Below, in pieces: positions 1 to 13,289 of a stretch of 64,000 nt of DNA. The position numbers and the translations under genes are program-made. The DNA comes from Ichthyophonus hoferi. Taxonomy: Eukaryota; Opisthokonta; Ichthyosporea; Ichthyophonida; Ichthyophonidae. Under the pieces are notes generated by a model. The model saw only the letters and a list, made by a program, of their open reading frames with translations. It was not told the origin of the DNA and searched no databases. The stretch is from assembly GCA_002751075.1 (NCBI GenBank), contig NAOQ01000020.1, positions 240,473-304,472 on the forward strand, in the 5' to 3' direction. The first letter of the stretch is position 1. Each line of letters begins with the position of its first letter.

Positions 1-99
1 TGTTGGTTTCTTTTAACTTTTCAGAAACTGTGGCAGTTCTAGCGACCTGTCCACAGCTGCCAGAATCTCCAATTGTATGACTGGTAGTTAATATTGCTA

Positions 100-595
100 T
101 AACTGTGTTAGTAATAGTCACTTGTTGGGATCTGTCTTTAGGGCTCAGTTGTTGTGATAGAGGCTCTATGGAAGGCTCATATACCAACTCTCTAGGTAAC
201 TGGCTGTAGTAATTACATCTTTGTTCCAATTCATAAGGGATTGATACGCTTGGATGCGAATGTGGAAATTGCACCATGAGATGTATCAGTAAAGGGTGAT
301 ATATTACGACATAAATAACAACTGTTAGCAAGCAGTTCTCTGGATTTTGAACGAGCGAGTAATCTGGACACTGATTATCATAAACGAGAGCCAGTGGTGG
401 ATTGGACTGGACATAAATAATAACGATGTGGTTATTAGTTACATATAATTACATGCCAAGTATTTTGGTGTGCGCTTACGAGAACTTGGTATTTTGCGAT
501 TGATACCGCGTATCTGTGAGCGGGGGTCCTTCATTATTGATTGTTGTTTTCCTTAATATTTCGTTTTTACCGCGTGTGTTTTTTTTAACTTAACA
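100..595 (+). repeat. Dispersed repeat, family A, copy 1
   Basis: This stretch matches, in the opposite orientation, 63170-63650. The shared blocks run in the same order: a 'ggctcagttg' block, a 'gtagtaattacatc' block, 'aagcagttctctg', a 'gaacgagcga' block, 'cttacgagaact' and a 'tgtgagcggg' end. A shorter relative lies at 43865-44145. The family is moderately diverged between copies. It may be an LTR or a non-autonomous element end; no coding capacity is visible, so the class is left open. Confidence 0.7.
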
Positions 596-2142
596 CCCGT
601 AGAGCTGTGTTCAATAATCCAAATGGGACCATTATTCATAAAGATTCTTGTTGACTAGCACAATTCATGGAAAATAACAGAGACCCACTAAGAATGTCTG
701 ATCCTATTTCGATAATCTTACACTATCGTACTTATTTGAATAGCTGCTCATCAGCCAATTCACCAATGTAAGTGCTTACAAATTGTGTATCGACAGATCA
801 ATTTGAACTGATGTGTTTATTCAGAGTTAACGATCTTGTAACGTAATCTAAAAATGCACCAGCATGTCAATCTATATAAATAAGATTTCATAATGTATTG
901 AATTACTAAGCCAGCACTTTATTAAAGGTACAATGCCAATAGGTTCGGCACTGACTTGCTTTACATAGTATTGGAGTGTTTCAACATGATGAAATTCATA
1001 TGACTAGGAAATCAAAATAGTAATTAATGATATAATTGAAAGTATTCTTACCGTATACTATCCAATGGAATATATAAAATCAAATAAGTAAATTGGGAAA
1101 TTTTAAATACAAAAATCCAGAGTAGTGTACGCACCAAACTAAAATATAATTTACAATTACTTAATCCGTTAGCTTTGAAAGGGAAACAGCTAAGTAAAAA
1201 GTTGCAGTTGATGATCAGTGAACATTTTAACAAGGAAATTTGCTATATTATGTATAGTAGTATTGCACAGGAGACTTGCTAGGTTAAGCCAATATTTTGG
1301 AGAGATTGAACAGTGAATATCCCAATAAATAGCAAGGAAGTCAAAAAGAAATTATAAAGAAAAGTGTAATAGAAATACAGCTAGTTATCATTTAAATGTG
1401 GTGGTAAGACACAATTACCGTTTAGATAAGTATTATTATGTGGTGTATTTGTATGTTAGCCAATCTATCAGGTAACACAATGTCAAAGTGTTTAGGCGTA
1501 GGTATTAATTTTAATTACCTAGCTATAGTTTAATTATAATTAGTGATACCAAACACTTGTTTCGGTTATCAGTTTTTCATTAGTATCTATATATAAGAAG
1601 TTATATATATTAATATTGATATAGTAAATAGGGAAAGAGACTTGGATGGTTTCTTTCATACTAATACGTAATTCTGTTGACTGAAAACAAAATATAACTA
1701 GCTTCCTGTCTTGGTACTATAACCTGTAATAACTATAAAATGCAATTGAACATAAAAATATAAAACAATATGGCAAGCTTTTAAACGTGAACTTCAGAGA
1801 AATTGAGCATTTTCCTATTTTATCTCGACCAGACCCTTAAAATAGGGAAGTGAGTAATTTCTTAACTTGTGAAAGAGCGACAAAAAATAATTATTGTACG
1901 TTATTATTTAATAGCTTACTACCTATTACCTCTTAGTAGTTCAGTTGGGATTAGTCGGGTAAAATTGCTATTGGAAAAATAAATAGTTTCAAATTATTAT
2001 TATGCACGGTAAATAGCTATTGTATTGTTAATCTTACTATTTCTTTCTATATAGTAAATATATTTGTTCTATAGCGGAGACAACACTAAGAGTATAACAC
2101 CAAAAATAATAACAGAAAAGATAGTAAAACAGAAATACAAAA
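596..2142. other. AT-rich region upstream of ZZZ3
   Basis: I see no convincing gene here. One short open stretch begins with ATG at 692 and ends at a good donor (gtaagt near 768), but it has no partner exon. This region should contain the ZZZ3 promoter and 5' UTR. No clear TATA box or CpG-rich stretch stands out. Confidence 0.5.
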
Positions 2143-3495
2143 ATGACCATGCTGGCTAGTGATGTGGCCCGTATGAAAGATGGAACGAGATTTCCCTTTG
2201 AAGTGTATGAAGAGTAGGTTTTGTCGGGGAATATGTTTAGGGTTGGGTCTACCGGAAACTATAACTTTAATTATTGAATGTGATGGATGTGGAGTGGTAA
2301 TTGATAAGACACATATTCTCTTCTCTATACTATGTGTCAGTTCATAAATCAAGATATTATATATTCACAAACTCTTTGATCCCAAACTTGCTTCTGTATA
2401 AATATAAATAGAAGAGAAGGGAAGGAAAGAGGTAGAACTGGCTGGTAAATGACAGAATGAACAGGGTATAAATGAGAATACTAAAGAAGGAGAGGAAATA
2501 TAATTAAAGGAATAGTACAAGTTCATTTTTTGAGAATCTGCTATTTTTTATTATCAAGAGGTAGATGTTGTATTTCTCTTCCATATATAGGCAAAGAGAT
2601 CACTGTAACATATTATACGTACAAGTCAACATATCTAGAGAGAAGATATCTCAATATATGTATTGAATATGTTCATATGTTAGGTAGGGTTGTGAAAGGT
2701 TTATTTGGACGTAGCAAATCAGATAGTCAATAAACTAATTGAAGATAACGGTAGGAAAAGTATTGCCCATCATCCATGTATTAGGTATGCAATCCCCCCT
2801 ATAGTCCAGCCTTATAATTTATAACTCCCTAAGCTCTACCTTCTCTTTCCCCCATTTACTCTTCCCCTATCACCTCCCCTAGTCTCCCTCTTACCTCCTT
2901 GCCTAGCCTGGCGAGAAAGAATATAAACACTAAGATCTGGCATGATATTTCACCAATATAAATACAGTATACCGTCATGTAACTTGACTCTTCATATTCT
3001 CTTGTCAACTCTCTCTTTCCATAGTTACCAGTTACTGCTACGTGTTGTGTGTGGCTTAGAATCACAGCGTAAGCAGACACAAGAGGACATAGAGTCACTG
3101 GAACATATGAGAAATGCAGCCCTGGCTGATCCCAAGGCCTTTGTCGAATCATTGGTAGATACGGTAAGTAGTTATAGCAACCATTCTTATTTCCTCTTGT
3201 ACTGTGCGATGTCATACATATGATTGCTCTCTTTCTCCTCCTTAACTCTCCGCTGCCTTACCCTTACTATCTCTATCTATGTTAATGTTTCCCTATCCTA
3301 CCTTAGTACCAGTCACTTCCTTCCCTTCCTCTCATATTATATTTTTTCTTACCTTCTAATCGTTTCTTCTTTGTGGCTTCCTTATTTTTTTCTTCTTCTT
3401 AATGTGCTTTGATGGCCATGCAAATATGTAGGTGGGTAGGTATGTAGTACCTATATACACACACACATACATACATACATACATACATACATACA

Positions 3496-3529
<34 letters not shown>

Positions 3530-4689
3530 CATACATACATACATACATACATACATACATACATACATACATACATACATACATACATACAGATATACAT
3601 ACATACAGATGTGCATACATACATACATACAGATATACATACATACAGATGTGCATACATACATACATACACACACACATACCTATATAGTATCCATTCC
3701 CTTTTTTTTCCTCCAAGCATCTTTCTGTGGTGGCTATGTCAACCACTCTATAGTCCGATGGAACACCAACCCATTATGTTAGTTGATCAGCACCATCAAC
3801 GACTATCTACTAGCTAGTAACCAATCAATCATTGCTTATCACACAGCCGCCTCCCTTCCCCCAGAGACAACGCGTCATAGAGGTGCCAGAGATAGATTTT
3901 AAAAAATATGAAGGTAAGCATTGATTGGTCAATCTTATTCTTTTATAAAACTTTATTATTCTCACCTCACCACTCTCTTTCTCTTTCTCCCTATCTCCTA
4001 TCACGTACATTTTCCTCTCCTATACTACTACACTCTACCATTGGCTACATATCACTCAATCTACCCAGACAGACACATCTATATCTACCTACCAAATATT
4101 GTTGTAGGTAGAGGAATGCATAGTGCTTTAACCTATAATCTACCGGTATTAAAGTAGGTTGACCTATGAGACTCTCTAGCTTCCATTGACTAAACACTGT
4201 TTTATTGGCTTTATGATGTACCTAGTTGAAAGCTATTAGTCAATACTAATTACTTAGGGTATTAAAAAAGATTGGTTTTAATCGTTAAATAATAACCAAT
4301 CGCCATCATTAAATGTCTTGAAATATGCCACTATCTCTCGACAAGTGACCTAATCTATTTAAAATATAAACTCAATGATGCAAGCTTACTATTGGTGGAC
4401 TATATTTAACAATGAGTGGGCCTATCACATAGAGGTCAAGCTAGGACCTGATGGTCTGGTGAACCCTGTGGCTGTGTGGAGTTCAACTTTACAAAGGTAA
4501 ATAGGTGTAGGTGTGTGTGTATATAAGAGTGGCTAGGATATGATAGATATAACTGCATGGATAAAAATAGAGATAGAGATATATATATAGATGGATAGAG
4601 AAAGAGTTAGATAAATAGATATTTAGAAATATATATTATATATATGTAGAGAGAGAAAGAGTTAGAGAGATAGAGAAAGAGTTAAATAG

Positions 4690-4724
<35 letters not shown>

Positions 4725-4987
4725 GAAATAGATAGATAGATGGATATATACCTACTATAACACATGATTCTACATATACATAGACAAGGCTACCTATTCT
4801 TATACCCTTTCTTATGTTCTCTCATATGTATCCGGTTATGCATACCTACCCTTGTATTCAAATTTATATTAATGCCATCATTTTCTTCTTGACCTATATG
4901 ATTGCATACAGCCTCCCTGTTCTTCCCTCGCCATACATGCATACACACATGTACATATATACATACATACATACATACATACATACA

Positions 4988-5021
<34 letters not shown>

Positions 5022-8000
5022 TTTACTTACTTACTTACGTACTTACATACATATACACGTACAAACATAAGTGCATACATACGTCCATATATACATAAAT
5101 ACATCCATACATACACACATATACAAGTACATACATAAATACACACGTACATGCGTACATATGTATACACATGAACATACACATATACAAACCTGGCCAT
5201 GCCTATACAGCCACAAGTACACCTTTACTAATATGCCTACTGTGGGAGACGAGAAGGCCCCTTCCACGGCGACCTACACATCTACATCTGGAGTGGTTCT
5301 CAATAAACCGGTGAAGTTATCTAATATGGTACTACAGGTAAGAGTGTAAGGGTTATACTTTAAAGATAAGGTATATACTATAAAGTATATACTATAGGTA
5401 TATATATGTAGGTCAATCCATATATTATTACCTGTCACTCATGTGCCCTGTTATAGATGTACCCCTATATACCACTACCTCCATTTTCCATTTGCCTCTA
5501 TATGTCCTTAAGGGACGTATACTGTGATAGTTAATATATGTTAAATTCCTGGCCCAGCCCCACCCACCCAAATACCCTTATTAATAACTATAGATACATA
5601 AGGTGTTACTCGCAAGGTTAATAGGTCGACACCCAATCATTTGGTAGTATTAAATTTGAATAGAAACCTATAAAGGTTTTCCTTCAAGCAATATTAGAAA
5701 GAAATTATTAGATGTGGCCTTTTAGCACTAATATCCTTTTTTTGTTGTTAATTATCCCAGGACCCATCATTAAAAGTAGTTAGAGGTCGATTGGCGGATG
5801 AGACTAAGCCTGAGAGCTTTAATTTAACATGGACACCAGAAGAACATGTAAGTATGGTACCAGTGCACACTGTGTATCTCATTGCAAGAGGGGAGAGGGG
5901 GACATGTGGCTACATATGAACGGGTCATGGTTAACATGGGCCGGGTCGAGTCATATTTATAGACCGATGACTGGCTATCATGTTGTTAACGGCACATATT
6001 CTAGTTTGTTATATTCCATAGATATAATGAACCAATAGAACCTCTCTATTTACTAATTGAATAGAAATGATTGGTACAGAGGGATACTATCCTGGCGGTC
6101 TTATCATACCTATATATAGTGATGCATAACTACCTATAGTCTCTCAACTATTGGATAATCTTTACATTGTCAAGTATCTGTTGGATAGTTTGGGAATATA
6201 TCTCGTTTTCAGCCTTTTAGTGATTTGTTACAAAACATATTATTTACCGTTACTAGCCTGCATTACTCTTCTTTCTCTTCCTATACCTACCCTATCCTCC
6301 CCTACCCTACCCTACCTTACTTTACCCTATATATTTATATTTCTTTTAATGACTTGGTCTATCTGCTTATCTTATCTTTTTAATGCCTAGGCCCGATTGG
6401 TGGAATTACTGGACGCCTACCCCGAGGAGGAGATTGCGGCTCAACGGTGGGAAAAAATTAGCAAGGCATTGGGTAATAGAACACCAAAACAGGTAATATA
6501 ATTGGATACCAAATGATAAATACACCAAGGGGTCATGATTGTAATATAATGCATTACCGTTAAGGGCCTCTCTGCTGTAGGAGCACTCTCTATTAGTGTA
6601 ATGCTTTGTTATTAACCTCTAATGTGACTGGTTTTTTCTTTCTATGGCCATCCAATCATACCCTATACTCGCACTTATTTCATCTTCATCCAATTATTTG
6701 TTGCTCTTATTTCTTTTAACAACCCATTGCCATTGTTTTATACACTAATCGTTTCTATTGGCCTCTACCTCTTTCTTGCATGTAGCCATTATTAGTCCTT
6801 GTCCTATCATATCTCTGGCATGTTGTCTCGTCTTTACTACTCGCCTCCTTTCTCTGCTTCCTTTCCCCCCTTATACCTTATTGGTGCAATATCTTTATTT
6901 ACTTAGCGGTATATGATAAGGCCCAGTGTTCTATTACTATTCTAGGTTGTTCTAGATTTCCTGTGTTGCATAATGCAGTTTTTGGCTACAGACACGCTTG
7001 ATAATGCTGTATGATTGATAGATACCATACCATACCATACCATACCATACCATACTATACCGTATCATACTACAATATATCATACTATGTTGTATCATAT
7101 TACATTTTATCCTCATATCCTATTATACTAGTTGTTTTCTCTCTACCAAGTCATGTCCTTCTCCGATTATCTTTCTCTCATTGGTTCTCTTTTATTCAGT
7201 TGTTATTCGTTACTATCATGCCGTTTCCTATCTCTTTTTTCATTGACTATTAAATAACATTGATTTGCTCTTGCACTATCCAATCTAATCGTACCGCACC
7301 CTCATCCACCAATCAGGTGGCTAGTAGGACCCAGAAATATTTTATTAAACTAGCCAAGGCAGGCCTGCCTGTGCCAGGGAGGATGCCAAATCTGGCCGTG
7401 GTACGTGACGTCATCCCCTCTCTCCCCTTCCATAATCATTGCATTTTTTTTTTCCCCACCAGTTGCGTTTCTAATTTTTTTGTTTCTACTCAAACTATTT
7501 TCTCATGTTTTATTCTTTTGAATGGCTGCAAAAGATTGACATTTGTATATCACTTGGTTGGGTTGTTTGTTGTTTACCGTTCCTTATATATCTATATATA
7601 TGCTCTACGATAGTCTATGTAGAACGAAGTAAGCAATATTAATATCCCCTCTACTTGCAGTATGCCAAGCCACAAATAAAAAAGAAACGGCGGTTTGAAA
7701 GGCCCTATGGGTGAGTAGCCCAGGGTGTTTCCGGTTGGTTTCTAAATATATATAAATATATATGTATATACCCTGCTATACTTTGTTTATGACTGGCTAA
7801 TGTTGGTGCTTTAGTTGTTCTTTATTTGTTATTGGCTTGGGATGCCTTATATAAAATTAAATAACCATCAAAATGGTCACAAAGTTCCTTTAGTTTGACA
7901 CAATTGATAGTATTGAACTATTGAAAACACGAATACAAAATCATGTACTTGTTTTGGCAACATATTAATTATCCAATCGAAAGCCTTTCTTTCAGTCCAA

Positions 8001-10926
8001 AGGAGTATTATTGCTGTTCTATTAAATTTTAACTTTATTTTACTATTGGTCTCTTTTATTATTGTATTATTTTCTCTTTTCATCTCCTATTACCCCGATC
8101 TTTTAATCTATCACCCTGCTTGATAAATTTCCAATGATATGCCATTATCGTGATTTATCTGTCTCAACTGACCACCTAGTGCAATCATATTCGGTGTAGG
8201 AAGTCGTCCTTCTGTACGCCTACAGTCTACATGTCAGATGAGGAGGAAGGAGAGCTGAGTGACGTAGGTAGTGAACTTCGGGACAGTTCGGAATACAAGG
8301 TACGTATATGTGTGTCTATGTGGATGTGTATGTATATGTATACCTATATCTCTATCTATATCAATATCTCTATCTCTATCTATATATGCCCACGACCTTT
8401 TCTTGTTCATGTGCGCTGTTTATTCTCCTCTACCTCCTTTCTATTTGTGTTTTCTTGTATTTTCCCTTCCCCTTTGATAATGACCTTTATGTTCTAAATA
8501 TATATATGTAGTTATTACTTCTATACTTAGAGGTACGTTACTATAATAATACTACCTGGCTATAGTATGACAGTATAACGTCTCATAAATAGTAGAACAA
8601 TCTATTCCATGTTGTATCAGGGGATAGTTTATATAGAGATTCGATTGGTTATAAGTTAGATTGTACTCGAATTTAGCAGATTAATTTAGATCAAATCTAA
8701 TTAGATTAAATTCATTTAAACTGGTAGACTTAAAATGAGCCAGTGAAAGTTACTCTGGACTTGAACTAGATTTAATCTTAAAGTCGGGAAATAATTTGAA
8801 CATAATTGAAGTTAATTTAAATTCACTTTTATAATTGATATCTCTTAGGTCTAGTCCAATGGCGTAACCTTAAATCAGTTTGGCATTATTTAAAGTCCAA
8901 TGGAAAGTTTAGTCCAATCCATGCAGATTAATCCCAAATGAATGATTCTAAATAGGACCATATTCTTATGATATCACCCCAGTCAAGATAAGGCCAGACA
9001 GACATACCTTGTAGCCAGAAAGATATATGTTTATCCTACATTACTGTACATTTATCATTCTATCGAGGCGCGTATGTTCCTATCCAAGGTTGATTTATAA
9101 ATAAACTTAATAATTAAGTTTTTGAAAACCAATCGCCAATTACCCAACTAATAGTTAATTAATTGCTTATTAATTATTAATTGTATCCGAATGCTACTAG
9201 TCATACATCATCAACACCCTTAGAACAGCAGGCCTGCCATATTGACTAATGTCACGGTATTACCACAGGAGCTGCTAAGACTTAAGAAACTACGAGAAAG
9301 AAAAAGGAGGGAGCAAGTGGTGTCAGGGGAGGCAGTGCATCAGGGATATAAGGTAGGGGGTGGGCTCAGTGCTATATGACTGAGGGCCTGCTAGGGGGGT
9401 GGCTTGTTTATGATTTTAGGAATACATTTCCCTCTCCCCTTGCCCTGGAGTATTTGTAGTATGTTATCTATAACCTTTATTCTGACTATGCCCTCCCGTC
9501 TCTATTAGAAATACTCCTACACTATATGCTATGAGCATTTTCTTTGTCGTCTATATGCAGTGAAAACATAGTAATCTGTTAGGGGTGGCTGGTGGCCCCC
9601 TATCTATGCTATGTAATGCTGGCCATGTGCTGTATCAGCTCTAAGATATAATAAGATTGCAAGGGGTTCTTCCCTAGACCCCTTTCCTGTCTGTAACTTG
9701 TCTCTGCCTCCTAGGTGTCAGGCTTATGACCTGTATGTTCTGGCATAATTTAGGGGAGGACGTGTATGTACAGGGGGTTGGAAGGAGGTGATAGCGGGTG
9801 AACTCGAAACCAGGCATCATTAGTGATGATTATTGTGTATCATATGTAAGATGGGTGGATAGACCAATGGGAAGGGGCGAGACACCGGTTGAACCCCTTT
9901 AAGGCAGTGGCCATCTAGCCCTGCCCCTTCTATTGGTTCTTATTCCTTCTCAGATAATATAAGCATTCAATCAGTTTAAAGTTGGCAAATCCTTTCATAA
10001 TAAAAATAGTAAATATAATTGAGGCATTTAAGAGGCTAGATATCATGCATGCATAAAGACAAATGCTTGGCATGCTACCAGGTGCTAATATAACGTCACG
10101 GCCTTCTAGTGTGATAGCTGTCAGATGGAGCCAATCGTGGGTGTACGTTGGTCTTGCACTCAATGCCTAGACTACAATAGTGTAGATCTGTGTATGAAGT
10201 GCCATGACGACGAATGGACGAATGGTATGGATAGCCATATATGGGTATATATATGTGCATGTTTGCATTATAAGGTTATTGTTTGGCGTAGTGGTATTCT
10301 AAAAAAGAGGCCCATATTAGAAGATATATGTATAAGCATATGTGTAAATGATGATTATATTGATTGGTGCATTATGTATTATTGATGTAATTCAGAAAAT
10401 GGTGTCTACAATTACATGTGTGGTAATGTGGTAATATATGAAATACCTACAGCTATGCTAGTCATATTTTAGTCTATTATACAAAAGCTTACGGTATACT
10501 TTACTGCAGTACCTTATATTTACATCGTCCAATCATAGCCTATCATAGTTTGTGTTAACCAATTATTGTGCACCTCTCAGAACTACACCGCCGGGACCAC
10601 GTGATGGAGCGCTATGCCCAGCCAGAACAACCCTACTATATGGACGATGACTATGGCTTTGAGAACATCCACGGAGACTATAACTACCTCGACCCGGTAT
10701 GTATGTATATCAGGGCATAGGATAGGTGGACATGTATAGTAGTGTAATGTTTATGTGCATGTATGTGTATGTGTGCATTCTGATCAGATATATACCTTAA
10801 TATAATGTTTTAGACATTGACTAAATAAAACCATCCATGCATCTATGTATACTTCTATACTCTATATATTCATTCCTAATATATATTTTTCCTTTGCAGA
10901 ACTTCCGGCCTAGGGCTACCCACTAG
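2143..10926 (+). CDS. ZZZ3: ZZZ3 orthologue, ATAC-complex SANT/ZZ zinc-finger protein
   Basis: Fourteen exons, all in phase: 2143-2213, 3025-3163, 3865-3913, 4433-4496, 5211-5337, 5761-5847, 6391-6492, 7317-7400, 7661-7710, 8200-8299, 9269-9352, 10110-10224, 10581-10696, 10900-10926. They encode about 404 residues. ZZZ3 is a chromatin subunit of the ATAC histone acetyltransferase complex, and in animals its ZZ domain reads the histone H3 tail. Visible matches to human ZZZ3 include an N-terminal helix (ESQRK, EDIESL), [13 protein letters not shown] leading into a Myb/SANT domain at about residues 172-225, and [16 protein letters not shown]. The ZZ finger has CxxC at 320/323, 335/338 and 347/350, then H360 and H364. 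The C-terminus carries a YNYLDP motif. Exon 1 ends in phase 2 and completes an aspartate codon in exon 2, which supports the start. Exon 4 could instead begin at 4385, also in frame. The protein is far shorter than human ZZZ3 (about 900 residues) and lacks the long disordered N-terminus. Introns carry several microsatellites. Confidence 0.94.
3456..3682. repeat. (CATA)n microsatellite in ZZZ3 intron 2
   Basis: A long tetranucleotide array with interspersed CAGATA variants, flanked by CA dinucleotide runs. It keeps several frames open on both strands, so it produces spurious [12 protein letters not shown] reading frames. Confidence 0.95.
4555..5050. repeat. GATA-rich, CATA and CTTA simple repeats in ZZZ3 intron 4
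   Basis: About 200 bases of GATA/GAGA-rich sequence are followed, near 4945-5050, by a CATA array that changes abruptly into a CTTA array. Both are degenerate simple repeats within the intron before exon 5. Confidence 0.85.
7018..7095. repeat. (CCATA)n-like pentanucleotide repeat in ZZZ3 intron 7
   Basis: Six or more CCATA/CTATA units degrade rightward into TATCATACTA-like sequence. It lies in the long intron between the SANT-coding exons. Confidence 0.8.
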
Positions 10927-10980
10927 AATGATATTATATGAGCCAGTGATTACAGCATAATTAGTAGTAGATAATGTATT

Positions 10981-11018
10981 ATAATAAAATAAAATAAAAT
11001 AAAATAAAATAAAATAAC
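10981..11018. repeat. (AAAAT)n microsatellite in the ZZZ3 3' UTR
   Basis: Seven tandem AAAAT units begin 55 bases after the stop codon. They create a run of overlapping AATAAA hexamers. Confidence 0.9.
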
Positions 11019-11125
11019 GCAACATTTATGTTGGATCCCTTAAGTACATTAGTGACTACTAATCTGATATAGACAACATACTGTAATGATTACCTTTTAT
11101 ATATAGTGGTTTTGTTTTTGTTTGT

Positions 11126-11131
11126 AATAAA
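11126..11131 (+). terminator. Likely polyadenylation signal of ZZZ3
   Basis: AATAAA about 200 bases after the stop, followed by a TG-rich then T-rich stretch typical of a downstream element. An earlier AATAAA at 10983-10988 lies within the (AAAAT)n repeat at 10981-11017 and could also be used. Confidence 0.6.
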
Positions 11132-11149
11132 TGGGTTTGCTTGATATTT

Positions 11150-11979
11150 TTTTTTGGAAAATGCAGTCATACCTACGTGATGGAAGAAGCTGCTTCCTAT
11201 CTTAATTGCTAGAAAGAATGATTCTAGTTAACTAGAACTACCATATCAGTATAGTTCTTTGTTGTCTGAGGGCAGGCTATGGAACCACCCCTTGTGGACA
11301 TTACTGTATATATATTTATATTTGATTGCAATCAGTGCAATATTCTTATACTAGGTCAATAGCATATTATAATTGTATTTTAGGTGAATTAAATGACAGC
11401 TGTGCTAAGATATTCAATTGTTACCAAAACGAAAGATTTTCCCAAGCCTATGTTTTATATAAACCAAATGATAAGCTTTCAATTGACATAACACGGATTT
11501 ATGATTTATGATTGGTTTTCGCCTAGATTTGCTTAGCTAATGCAAATTGATGTGCGACTTCATAATAGTTAAAGGGTGATTCAATTTTACCCGACTTAAA
11601 ATTCAGTTTTGAAGCAAGTTAAATGGGTTGAAAATGGTCCTGTAATAAGGTTCTCTACATTCCTTTAACATTTTTATCATAATTTATTTTTTAGGTTTAT
11701 ACATACTATTCATATGCCCTATTTCCGGAAGAATAAAATATTATTTTAAAAAAACCATTACTAACTTGAAAAATGCAATAGTAACTACCTTTGATCAGAC
11801 TAAAATTGTGCATTTTAAAACTACTAGTGTCAGGTACACTATAAATATTACGGACAAAAATAAATGCACACTTTAGATAAAATAATTGTGCTAATTTGAT
11901 TCACACAATATGGCAACGATCTAACTATTATACTTTTAACTTCCAATAAACATCCTTGAATTAGCTGTGTTCTCCTATA
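11150..11979. other. Gene-poor AT-rich stretch
   Basis: No reading frame here resembles a known protein. The longest open frame (11326-11511, 61 residues) has no detectable motif. The stretch leads into the decayed integrase-like sequence to its right and may be part of the same old element. Confidence 0.4.
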
Positions 11980-12720
11980 CCGTTTAACCCATGCTATAAA
12001 GATAAATGATTCTCAACAACTAAACTGTTTTCATGTAGATCTTCTAACATCTAAGGTATTACCCTCATTACCTGATGGAACCAAAGCGTTCAATGTTTTT
12101 ATTATTATTACAGATTATTCCTTTATGGAACTGGACCGCGTCTGGGGAAACATTAGCACGAGTGTATTAACGATCAGTCTTACTTTGGTTAATCAAATAC
12201 CGTTCCATAATAAGTAGATCAATTTTTTATCAATACATAATGTGCGGTATATGAACACTTCTACATAATGAGGAATCTAAATGGGGACACAATAGGATTT
12301 AAGTATTGCGGTAAGATCGGACAATTCTAGTAGGGCTCTGTAACCTATGAGTTGGATTAACCAATAATAATATTTACAATCAGCTCTATTACGATAGTGC
12401 ATACACCTGAGCAGGTATTAACCGCAATTGACTTAACAGGGTAAAGATCGGAAAGCGTAAAAAGGGAGCAAAAGCAACTAATAGAAAAAGCGGTTCTCAG
12501 TCGTTACCATGTACCATTGGATTTATGCGTTTTATGTTTTGACATTATGTCTATAGTTGACAAAGACTTCGAAGTAGATAATTCAGATACTTTACTAGAA
12601 TGCCAACTAGTTGAATCTCATTTCAATTCTTCCTACGATAATAGTACCGTAATTATATATATATCTACATTTAGATCACAGTCACTATCTACACAATAAA
12701 TCGCAAAAATAAGAAGCCGA
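11980..12720 (+). mobile_element. Fossil LTR-retrotransposon integrase-like fragment (Ty3/gypsy type)
   Basis: The frame from about 12020 reads HVDLL, then LPDGTKAFNVFIIITDYS and MEL. That is the pattern around the first catalytic aspartate of a gypsy-type integrase core (H-x-D, a 'DG' turn, then hydrophobic strands and D-x-F/S). An SDN-like block near 12315 could be the second catalytic region. The piece is badly decayed with many breaks, and I found no LTRs that clearly belong to it. A BEL/Pao origin is also possible. Confidence 0.45.
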
Positions 12721-13289
12721 CAGCCTCTATATCCATTAAACATCAGAGAGAGATTTAAGAGCAGCTAACAAGAGCTTTAGCTTGTCCTTTATCTGATGAC
12801 GACTATCTGATAGAACTTAGTACAATAGATACTAGTCCTGTTTCCGATATTACCTTTAAAAGGAAAATCGGATTTCTATCTTTTAACCAAAATTCCGTTT
12901 CTTTATCCGTGTGACTTTTCAGTAATGATTATGAACTATTCACATCTATTCCAGGTGACATTTGCTGTCTTCAATGCTCTAGAAGTTTTATAGAATTTGT
13001 TGCATTATACATGCTTAGAATATGTCATCGGAAGAAGCCAGTGTGGCTTATTAGAGGATATGTTCTATGTTATTCACAATATTCTTATTATGAAAGCCTG
13101 TCTTTAAGGTTAGGCAATCTATTCTCAAGTTTTATTTATATTTGATCCCAAGTGAGTTCCTGATATTGAGTATCTTACCTCTATGTAATTCCTATTGACC
13201 ACACAGGGTAGCTAAATGTTTAAATATATAATATAGTAAATTAGAGGTGGATAATTTTAGCCATTAATATTGAATATAAATACATTCAA
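12721..13289. other. AT-rich stretch, probably old transposon remains
   Basis: No intact frame. Short stretches of plausible coding character continue from the integrase-like fossil on its left, but no domain can be named. Confidence 0.35.

Noticed and set aside
692-768. Short open stretch from an ATG to a good donor site
   Set aside because: I found no downstream exon in phase with recognisable protein, and ZZZ3 exon 1 at 2143 needs no upstream exon.
2164-2352. Overlapping frames on both strands over and just right of ZZZ3 exon 1
   Set aside because: The 88-residue minus frame and a 55-residue plus frame have no splice partner, whereas the exon 1 frame joins exon 2 in phase and matches ZZZ3.
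3356-3782. Several overlapping frames of Y-I-H-T or C-M-Y-V repeats on both strands
   Set aside because: They are translations of the (CATA)n microsatellite inside a ZZZ3 intron.
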